64,000 bases of DNA from Flexivirga oryzae (GTDB taxonomy: Bacteria; Actinomycetota; Actinomycetes; Actinomycetales; Dermatophilaceae), in NCBI RefSeq assembly GCF_014190805.1, contig NZ_JACHVQ010000003.1, positions 1 through 64,000 on the forward strand, in the 5' to 3' direction. Within the stretch, counting starts at the first letter, position 1. Each line of letters starts with the position of its first letter. The position numbers and the translations under genes were made by a program. This document shows, piece by piece, positions 17,683 through 23,743 of this stretch. The notes under the pieces were generated by a model. That model was not told where the DNA came from. It saw only the letters and a list, made by a program, of their open reading frames with translations, and searched no databases.

Positions 17683-17808
17683 TGGTCGACGAAGTGTTCA
17701 AGTCCCCTCCGGTGCTGGTGATGACGTGCGCGCATTCGCGGTTCATGCTCGTGAGGATGAACCCGACTCGGCACACGCAGGATCTGCTGCTGGGCGTGTG
17801 GGACCTAG
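17683..17808 (+). pseudogene. IS21-family transposase (istA) relic, upstream fragment
   Basis: This stretch reads VDEVFKSPPVLVMTCAHSRF and continues through RATQDLLLGVWDL-like sequence, matching the part of actinobacterial IstA that precedes VPRRLVWDNESG. The N-terminal two thirds of the transposase are absent. The fragment ends exactly at the CTAG target duplication of the inserted IS5-family element; the remaining istA sequence resumes on the other side, so the IS5 element landed in an istA gene or an existing relic of it. Confidence 0.75.
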
Positions 17809-18813
17809 GGCCTGTTACGAAAGTCGTCGGAGCCAGTGATCGATGACGGTGACGCGGACGGTGGCGGCGTAGCGGACGGCGAGTTTGTCGTATCGAGTGG
17901 CGAATGCCCGATGGTGCTTGAGGATGTTGATGCCGCACTCGACGGCGTGGCGGTCTTTGTACTTGGCCTTGTCGAATGCCGGTGGTCTGCCGCCGCGGGC
18001 TCCTTTGCGGCGCCGGTGGCCGGCTTGATCACCGGGCACCGGGATGGTGGCTCGGATGTGATGGCTGGTCAGCCAGGACCGGTTGGCACGGGAGGAGTAC
18101 GCCTTGTCGGCCAGTACCCAGTCGGGGCGGGTCCGCGGGCGCCCGCACCCGGGCCGGGGTACCCGGATCTGGTTCAGCACGGTGATCATCTGCGGACTGT
18201 CCCCGTGTTGGCCGGGAGTCAGCACGAACGCCATCACGCCACGATGCCGATCGATCGCCACGTGCGTCTTGGTCGACCAGCCTCCCCGGGACGTGCCCAA
18301 ACAGTGGTGATCCGGTTCTCCCGCAACACGTTGCGGGCTGTCTCGGCGGGCGCCGGCGGCATGCACGTGCGCCCGAGCAGTGGTGGAGTCCACACTGACC
18401 TGCCAGGACAGCTTGTTGGCCTGCTCGGCTTGCTGCAACAGCGCGGTCTCGATGCGTTCCCACACGCCCAGCAGTTGCCAGCACGCGAACAGTGCGTAGA
18501 CCCGCCACCACGGCCCGTACGAATCGGGCACGTCTCGCCAGGGACAGCCGACCCGAGTTCGGTACCGAACGCCGTCCACCAGTGCTCGCAGCGGATACGC
18601 GCGTGGGCGACCTCGACGGGGCGCTGCCGGTAACAGCGGCTGCAGCACCTGCCACTGCGCATTGGTCAGGTCATGACGTGCTGTCGCGCTTATGGTGGAC
18701 ACGAGGCCTCCCGCAGTGACGGATTTGCTTTGACACCAACTGCGTTACTCGGGAGGCCTCACCTCATGTGTGAGGACACGCCGACACCACACCAACCACT
18801 TTCGTAACAGGCC
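17809..18813 (-). mobile_element. IS5-family insertion sequence (IS427-like), complete
   Basis: The element is 1005 bp, bounded by terminal inverted repeats whose first 16 bases are identical (GGCCTGTTACGAAAGT at the left and its complement at the right; partial match continues to about 24). It is flanked by a direct repeat CTAG on both sides (17805-17808 and 18814-18817), the expected target duplication for this group. It carries one intact transposase gene and interrupts an IS21 istA relic. Intact ends plus an intact gene indicate recent arrival and possible mobility. Confidence 0.9.
17815..18702 (-). CDS. IS5-family transposase
   Basis: This 295-residue DDE transposase has the N-terminal LTNAQWQVLQPLLP block of IS5-family proteins, DUF4096-like VDGVRYRTRVGCPWRDVP, and the catalytic blocks WQVSVDSTTARAH (first Asp), VLADKAYSS (second Asp) and the C-terminal VECGINILKHHRAFATRYDK (final acidic residue Glu of VECG). 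It fills nearly the whole element between the inverted repeats. The GTG start is near the right end. The length is usual for the family and no lesion is seen. Confidence 0.9.
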   Translation of the reverse strand: MSTISATARHDLTNAQWQVLQPLLPAAPRRGRPRAYPLRALVDGVRYRTRVGCPWRDVPDSYGPWWRVYALFACWQLLGVWERIETALLQQAEQANKLSWQVSVDSTTARAHVHAAGARRDSPQRVAGEPDHHCLGTSRGGWSTKTHVAIDRHRGVMAFVLTPGQHGDSPQMITVLNQIRVPRPGCGRPRTRPDWVLADKAYSSRANRSWLTSHHIRATIPVPGDQAGHRRRKGARGGRPPAFDKAKYKDRHAVECGINILKHHRAFATRYDKLAVRYAATVRVTVIDHWLRRLS

Positions 18814-18817
18814 CTAG

Positions 18818-19232
18818 CTGTCACAACTGGGTGCGGTGCCACGGCGGCTGGTCTGGGACAACGAGTCCGGCATCGGCCGCGGGAAGCGCGACGCCGACGG
18901 GGTCGCCGCGTTCGCCGGCACCCTTCGCCACCACGGTGCAACGACTCAAGCCCTACGACCCTGAATCCAAGGGGGTCGTGGAACGCCGGAACGGGTACTT
19001 CGAAACGTCGTTCCTGCCCGGTCACACGTTCAGCTCACCAGCGGACTTCAACACCCACCTGTCCGACTGGCTCACGACGGCGAACGCGCGGGTCGTGCGC
19101 ACGACCCGGGCCAAGCCGGCCGACCTGTTGTCCGCGGACAAGGCTGCGATGCTGGCGTTGCCGCCGGTGCCACCCACGGTGGGGTGGGCGAACAGGATCC
19201 GCCTCGGGCGGGACTACTACGTGCGCATCGAA
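18818..19232 (+). pseudogene. IS21-family transposase (istA) relic, downstream fragment, frameshifted and truncated
   Basis: After the IS5 element the istA reading continues as LSQLGAVPRRLVWDNESGIG and further to AAFAGTL, then shifts frame near 18927 (one extra base) to ATTVQRLKPYDPESKGVVER, followed by RNGYFETSFLPG and on to LGRDYYVRIE. These are the core and C-terminal IstA blocks. The sequence breaks off at about 19232, where unrelated minus-strand coding sequence begins, so the C-terminal end and istB are missing. It is non-functional. Confidence 0.8.
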
Positions 19233-19234
19233 CA

Positions 19235-19501
19235 CGTCCCCGCTCCACCGGCGCGCGAAGTACTTGAACTCATCGGATTCTGCGCCGCCGATCCGATACA
19301 CAGAAGGTCGAGGTACTCCCTTCTCCCTGACGCACCCTCGACCACCGGAACCTCAAGTCTGCATCGGATGGCTGGATCAATCGCCACCACAGCCTGCGCA
19401 AAGGCAAATTGGAAGTCGGCCTCGCTGTGGAAGACGGGTCGCTGTCTGACAAGGCAATGCATAACCTCGGACAGCTCAACCGTCCCGGCGATCTTGGGCA
19501 T
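19235..19501 (-). pseudogene. 5' fragment of a conserved hypothetical gene (possible PD-(D/E)XK nuclease), frameshifted
   Basis: From ATG at 19501 the minus strand reads MPKIAGTVELSEVMHCLVRQ, then FHSEADFQFAFAQAV and RREYLDLLCIG; a second frame carries on with EFKYFARRWSGDVFDAH and ends at the istA junction. The pattern Glu...Asp (YLDLL)...E-x-K (EFK) is what a PD-(D/E)XK-type fold would show. The shift in frame lies near 19280. Only the first 90 or so residues remain, so the gene was cut by the IS21-related event. Confidence 0.55.
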
Positions 19502-19545
19502 GGCAGATTCTCACATGACCCGGAGCGCGCACGCAGGGCCCGCGT

Positions 19546-19695
19546 CATACCGCCGCAAGTGATCCGGAACGCGACGGAGTGCGTGATTGAGCCGGGCTAT
19601 CCGCGGAACGGCACAGCCCACATCCCAATCATGCTGTCCCACATGCCATTTCAACAACCATATGGTCCGAGCGCGTCCATGTAACTTTTCGGCTG
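19546..19695 (+). repeat. Left copy of a 150-bp direct repeat bracketing the toxin-antitoxin segment
   Basis: This 150-bp block matches 22433-22582 in the same orientation without gaps; I count 16 mismatches (about 89 percent identity). It includes the shared strings GCAAGTGATCCGGAACGCGA and GTCCCACATGCCATTTCAAC. It is not coding. The GTCCCACAT motif recalls the repeated terminal sequences of IS21-type elements, and the copy lies close to an IS21 relic, so it may be an element end; that is inference. Confidence 0.85.
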
Positions 19696-19853
19696 GCCGA
19701 TGTTCGGACGTGATGAAGCAGCCGCGCCCTTGTTGATGAGGACTCTATGCGCATCGTTAGTCGTCTCCGCGTCGTTGAAACCAACCTCCGTGCGACCTGA
19801 GCGCACATCGCGCCGGAAGCGCCGCACTGTTTACGCCCCGAGCTTTACAGATA

Positions 19854-19871
19854 ACTGCCGAAAGAGGCAGT
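19854..19871 (+). promoter_or_regulatory. Short inverted repeat just upstream of the AbiE-like pair, possible operator
   Basis: ACTGCC, six bases, GGCAGT forms a perfect small inverted repeat that ends eight bases before the ATG of the helix-turn-helix gene, beside a TATTCT that could be a -10 element. Antitoxin-type regulators commonly bind such sites to control their own operon. The binding is inferred. Confidence 0.45.
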
Positions 19872-19879
19872 ATTCTGTT

Positions 19880-20566
19880 ATGGCGATCCAGGGCGACTTC
19901 CTGACGACCCACGAGGTATCCGACCTCCTGGGTGTAGCACCGCGCCAGGTCCGCGCCCTGGCCGAGACGGGGTACATCGCCCGTGTCGCCCGCGGAGTCT
20001 TCGACCGGACGTCGGTAGAGCGTTACCGCGTCGGGCATGGCTCGGGCCGGACCCGCACCTGGGCCGAGCACACCGCATGGGGAGCCGTCGCAATGCTTTC
20101 GGGTGCGACCCCGCTACATCTCGGAGACGTCCAGACCTACCGGCTGCGCGCTACCCTGCGCGAGATCACCGATCCGCATGAACTGGCCATCAGGTTGCGC
20201 GACCGCGCGAGAGTCACCACCTGGTCCGGCCACCGCTCAGTCATCACGCGCGTCCGCAAGGAGTTGATCGCGCCCGACCGCCGACGTCTCGGGCTCGTCG
20301 ACAACGACACGATCGTCGACGGCTACCTCGAGGCCGACCGTATCGCGGACCTCGTGCGCCGGCATCGGTTACGCGAGGACACCAACGGCGTCGTAACCCT
20401 GCGCGACACCACCATGGACATCCACTTCATCAGATATTTGGCAACCCTCAACGAAACACTCGCCGCAGTCGACGCAGTCACCTCACTCGACCCTCGCGAA
20501 CGCGGCGTGGGCGAGCAGGTCCTAGTCCGCCGGTTGGAGTCGTTCCGCGAGAATGTCAGCCCGTAA
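19880..20566 (+). CDS. Helix-turn-helix antitoxin-like protein (AbiEi-like) of a nucleotidyltransferase TA pair
   Basis: This 228-residue protein has a MerR/excisionase-like N-terminal helix-turn-helix (TTHEVSDLLGVAPRQVRALA, residues 8-27) and a longer helical C-terminal part of unknown fold. The next gene, overlapping by 14 bp, encodes an AbiEii-type nucleotidyltransferase, so this is most likely the antitoxin and autoregulator of a type IV-like or related pair. Classical AbiEi has a winged helix followed by a C-terminal antitoxin domain; this protein fits only loosely, so the AbiEi label is tentative. The ATG has a poor ribosome binding site. Confidence 0.65.
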   Translation: MAIQGDFLTTHEVSDLLGVAPRQVRALAETGYIARVARGVFDRTSVERYRVGHGSGRTRTWAEHTAWGAVAMLSGATPLHLGDVQTYRLRATLREITDPHELAIRLRDRARVTTWSGHRSVITRVRKELIAPDRRRLGLVDNDTIVDGYLEADRIADLVRRHRLREDTNGVVTLRDTTMDIHFIRYLATLNETLAAVDAVTSLDPRERGVGEQVLVRRLESFRENVSP

Positions 20567-21368
20567 GCACCCGCGCATCCAGCGCCCCGTCATCGACATC
20601 GCCGCCGCCACAGGCGGCTGGCCGGACCCGTGGCCAAACGTCGCCGAGATCGCCGGGGTCCTCCCGGCCGACAAGTGGACCCTGGTCGGCGGCCTGATGA
20701 CCCAATTGCACTCCATCCACCACGGCCTGGGCGTGGTGCGCCCGACCAACGATGTCGACATCGTGCTGCACGTCGAGACATCCCGCGGCGTCGCCGGCCA
20801 AACCCAGAGGGCGCTGCACTCTCTTGGGTACGACCTGCGCCCGGCTGTTGATCCGCGCCACAACACCGCACACCGCTTCTACCGCGGCACGAGCAAGATC
20901 GACGTGGTCACCGACCACCCCGCCGAGGAACCGCAGGAGGTAGTCGATGTCTTGGTCGCCGACCACCACGCCCCGAAGGTCACCCAACGGCTCGCCGGAC
21001 GCGCGATGGTCCGCATCGAGGGCGGCACACAGGCGCTACGACGCACTATCAATGCACGGTTGCAGATCGTGCCCGGAACCATCACCACGATCTCGGTGCC
21101 CGGCGCGTTCGGCGCACTCATCCTCAAAGCCGCCGCCTACAAGACCGACTCCCGCGACCCCGACCGCCACTTGCGCGATGCCGTGGCCCTACTCGCCTGC
21201 ATCGACGACCCGTTCGCCGAACGTGACGGCTTCACCGGCTCCGACCGATCCCGACTCCAAACGCTGCGCACACGCCTGCCACCCGACCACATCTCGTGGA
21301 CCGTCCTGAACGGTCAACAACGCACCGACGCCGAAACAGCACTACAGATCCTCACCGACGAAGACTGA
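20553..21368 (+). CDS. AbiEii/AbiGii-type nucleotidyltransferase, probable toxin
   Basis: This 271-residue protein has WTLVGGLMTQLHS followed by RPTNDVDIVLHVE: GG at about 46-47 and Asp-x-Asp at 67 and 69, the catalytic signature of polymerase-beta-type nucleotidyltransferases. The downstream LKAAAYKTDSRDPDRHLRDAVALLAC block, with Lys and Asp, is typical of AbiEii/MenT-like toxins. Such toxins transfer nucleotides to tRNA or other targets. All key residues appear present, so the toxin looks intact. It overlaps the helix-turn-helix gene by 14 bp and is thus translationally coupled to it. Confidence 0.75.
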   Translation: MSARKHPRIQRPVIDIAAATGGWPDPWPNVAEIAGVLPADKWTLVGGLMTQLHSIHHGLGVVRPTNDVDIVLHVETSRGVAGQTQRALHSLGYDLRPAVDPRHNTAHRFYRGTSKIDVVTDHPAEEPQEVVDVLVADHHAPKVTQRLAGRAMVRIEGGTQALRRTINARLQIVPGTITTISVPGAFGALILKAAAYKTDSRDPDRHLRDAVALLACIDDPFAERDGFTGSDRSRLQTLRTRLPPDHISWTVLNGQQRTDAETALQILTDED

Positions 21369-21745
21369 CCCGGACCGCCACGCCAGTAGCGGCCCGTCGT
21401 CGCGATCGAGAACGCCGCGGGTCACCAGGGTCATAGGTCCCCTGCTCCCCCTGCCCATCGGGTTCTCCTGACAGGCGAGAACACGTTCCCGTCGCCGCCG
21501 TGGGCATCTGATGAGGCCCGCAGGAGCCGTCCCGTCGCTCATCGTGCACCGTTGTGCCTGCTCACGCAGCAATCGATGAACCGCGATGAGACTTGGCGCG
21601 TTGGCGGGTGTGTGCGGAGCGTCATACCGCCGCGAGTCAGCACTGCCCGAACTATGCGACGAATTCGACCAGCGAGCGCTGGTGGGAGTGCAGCGGCTGA
21701 CCGACTTGAACTTTGCCCAGACCTTGTAGGGTCTACACTGTGGTG
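21369..21745. other. 377-bp gap holding the HigBA promoter region and no convincing gene
   Basis: No convincing gene is seen. Just upstream of the higB start lies GTAG-GGT-CTAC (21726-21736), a small palindrome overlapping TACACT (21734-21739), a plausible -10 element; TTGCCC or TTGAAC a little upstream could serve as -35. This fits an autoregulated HigBA-type promoter. A plus-strand frame around 21590-21730 (ending LTDLNFAQTL) has coding-like composition but no recognised family. Confidence 0.45.
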
Positions 21746-22094
21746 ATGTGGGCGGTGGACATCGAGGTGGCTCACGGCCCTGGACGCCGGTTCACGAGAG
21801 CAGGTCGTGGCTGCTATCGAGTTGTTGCAGGAGCACGGCCCGCACCTGGGCCGGCCCCTGGTGGACACGGTGACCGCATCGCGTCATCGGAACATGAAGG
21901 AGTTGCGACCGGGCTCTGCGGGCAGATCGCAGCTGCGGATCATGTTCGCTTTCGATCCGCGACGCAAGGCGATCCTGCTCGTTGCGGGTGACAAATCGGG
22001 GAACTGGACACGCTGGTACAAGAAGAACATTCCAATAGCTGACGATCTATTCGACCAGCACCTGCAGACCTTGAAAGGAGAGCGAGAGCGATGA
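21746..22094 (+). pseudogene. higB: HigB/RelE-type toxin gene with a frameshift near its start
   Basis: The frame starts with MWAVDIE, then the typical continuation WLTALDAGSREQVVAAIELL appears in another frame, going on to HGPHLGRPLVDTV, KELRPGSAGRSQLRIMFAFD and GDKSGNWTRWYKKNIPIAD. These are canonical HigB (phage Gp49-like, RelE superfamily) blocks. A short deletion (roughly four residues plus a shift) between DIE and WL separates the start from the body, near 21766. The body has no upstream ATG or GTG in its own frame apart from internal GTGs that would remove about 20 residues. The toxin is therefore probably inactive, while the antitoxin downstream is whole. Confidence 0.75.
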
Positions 22095-22396
22095 ACATGA
22101 CTCTGAGGGAGTTTCTGGCTGACAACCCGGTCGACCGCGACCGGGTCGAGGCGCACAAGAAGCGGATGCTCGCCGAAGTGCGCGCTTATCGCTTGCGTGA
22201 GCTGCGCGAAGCCGCCGGTCTCACCCAGGCCCAGCTGGCCGAGCGCATCGGAGTCGGGCAACGGCAGGTCTCCAAAATTGAAAACGGTGACCTCGACAGC
22301 GCGAAGATCGGCACGATCCGCAGCTACCTCGAAGCTGTCGGTGGCGGCATGGCAATCGAATTCGTGATCGGTGACGAGCGAGTCCAGGTCGCCTGA
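22091..22396 (+). CDS. higA: HigA-type XRE antitoxin
   Basis: This 101-residue protein has an XRE helix-turn-helix RELREAAGLTQAQLAERIGV followed by GQRQVSKIENGDLDSAKIGT, then a short beta-rich tail, as in HigA antitoxins of actinobacteria. Its ATG overlaps the last codons of the toxin frame and has AAAGGAG upstream, so it was coupled to higB. The gene is intact. With the toxin broken it may persist as an orphan repressor or as protection against a related toxin elsewhere. Confidence 0.85.
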   Translation: MNMTLREFLADNPVDRDRVEAHKKRMLAEVRAYRLRELREAAGLTQAQLAERIGVGQRQVSKIENGDLDSAKIGTIRSYLEAVGGGMAIEFVIGDERVQVA

Positions 22397-22432
22397 GCTC
22401 TCGATTTCAAACGAGCCCTCCACGAAGCACGT

Positions 22433-22582
22433 CATTCCGCCGCAAGTGATCCGGAACGCGACGGAGTGCGTCATTGCGCCGGGCTAGGCGCGGAACGGCG
22501 CAGCACACATCCCGATCACGCTGTCCCACATGCCATTTCAACGAGAAGATGGTCGGAGCGCGTCCATACAACTTTTCGGCTG
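22433..22582 (+). repeat. Right copy of the 150-bp direct repeat
   Basis: This copy aligns without gaps to 19546-19695, same orientation, with about 16 mismatches. The 2.7-kb segment between the copies holds the AbiE-like pair and HigBA. It starts 37 bp after the higA stop and ends at the edge of a run of gene relics. Confidence 0.85.
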
Positions 22583-22705
22583 TGCTGTATCTCGGCCGCG
22601 TCGTGCGTGGCCTGGATGGTCTCGCTGAGCTGGGCGAGGCAGGCGTCCTGAAGGTCAAGGCTCCTGGCGTTGAGCACCCCGGCCGCGCCCACCCGCCTCG
22701 CGCCC

Positions 22706-23040
22706 TCACCGCAACGCAAAGTCCGACGATCGGGCCGACAGGATGCGCCTGCGCAGCTTGTTCCGAGCCGCCAGGGTGAGCATCACGAAGTCGAGGGCCA
22801 GGACCACGAAGAGCAGCGCTCCGGTGAACAGATCGGTGACGTACGACTGCGCACCTTCGGCGGCTGCACCGGCGGTGAGCACCGAGAGCACGAGCACGCC
22901 GAAGAACACGTACGCGGTGTCAACCTTGCCACCGTACAAGCTGATCCCGCCGATCAGGCAGGTCGCGACCGACGTGAGCAACAACGAACTGAACGCTGTC
23001 GGGTCGGCGGAGCCGCCCTTCATGTCGCTGACTGCGCCCG
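22706..23040 (-). pseudogene. C-terminal relic of a sugar ABC permease (RbsC/XylH type)
   Basis: The minus strand reads GGSADPTAFSSLLLTSVATC, then LIGGISLYGGKVDTAYVFFG and FTGALLFVVLALDFV before a basic end. The IGGxSLxGG block and the hydrophobic pattern are those at the C terminus of ribose/xylose-type ABC permeases. The first 200 or so residues are missing; upstream the frame dissolves into fragments. No ATPase or binding protein is near, so it is a leftover of a lost transporter. Confidence 0.6.
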
Positions 23041-23249
23041 CGAGCGCGGGACAGCGGGAGCACCGTGATGGAGTTGGGTGAGAAGATCCCCCAGGTTGTC
23101 CACGAACAACACGGACACCCCGCGCCGGCCAAGCGCTCGGCCGAACCCGGACAGGAAGGAGGAACTCCTTCACGCCGTCCAGTACGTTCAAGTCGACGAG
23201 GCACCGAATCCCGGGGCGTCCCCGGATCGATCGTCCCGTCATACCGGCA

Positions 23250-23325
23250 CCGAGGTCGCCAGGAGCTCGGCATCTCCAGGGCGACCCTCTACCGCAAGCT
23301 CGCCACCTTCGGCCTCAGCACGTGA
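23250..23325 (+). pseudogene. C-terminal Fis-type helix-turn-helix relic of a regulator
   Basis: The plus strand ends a frame with QELGISRATLYRKLATFGLS and a stop, which is the standard last helix-turn-helix of AcoR- or PucR-like activators (AAxxLGISRxTLYRKL). Sequence upstream in this frame is not recognisable, so only the tail of a regulator remains. The stop overlaps the end of the DoxX gene on the other strand, a likely rearrangement junction. Confidence 0.55.
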
Positions 23326-23731
23326 CTCCGCTCCGCGAGGGACTGTCCAGCACAGCGAACAACAGACCCCCGGCCATGGCCACGTTCTTGAGGAATTGGA
23401 CGCCCTGCAGCTTGCGAGCGGTCGGATCTTCGACAGCCCAAAAGGCATGCCCTGCAACGGTTGTGGGGATGAGCGAGCACAGCAGCACAGCCGCAGCCGG
23501 CCGGCGGAGAACGCCGGCGGCCAACGCGGCACCTGCGGCCGCCTGTGCAGCCCCGTTCAGGCGAACGACCACCGTGTTGTCCTGGGGCAGCGGTGCGCCG
23601 AAAGAGCGCAGCGTGTCCAGCAGCGGTGCCGCTTGCGCTACCCGAGCGCCGGGCTCACGCGCTGCGTCCGCCCCCAGGATGGCGTAGGTGGTACCGGTCA
23701 TCAGTCGCGCGAGCACTCGAAGCGATCTCAT
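23315..23731 (-). CDS. DoxX-family membrane protein
   Basis: This 138-residue protein has about four hydrophobic segments and the DoxX pattern: LMTGTTYAILGADAAREPGA near the start, VRLNGAAQAAAGAALA in the middle and GVQFLKNVAMAGGLLFAVLD near the end. The C terminus stops soon after AVLD, a little earlier than usual, at the junction with regulator debris, so it may be slightly truncated. The start codon follows AGGAGG, which overlaps the stop of the E1 gene, so it is the last gene of the catabolic operon. Role in the pathway is unknown; DoxX proteins are often linked to redox or thiol metabolism. Confidence 0.75.
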   Translation of the reverse strand: MRSLRVLARLMTGTTYAILGADAAREPGARVAQAAPLLDTLRSFGAPLPQDNTVVVRLNGAAQAAAGAALAAGVLRRPAAAVLLCSLIPTTVAGHAFWAVEDPTARKLQGVQFLKNVAMAGGLLFAVLDSPSRSGVTC

Positions 23732-23743
23732 CGGTGCCGCCTC

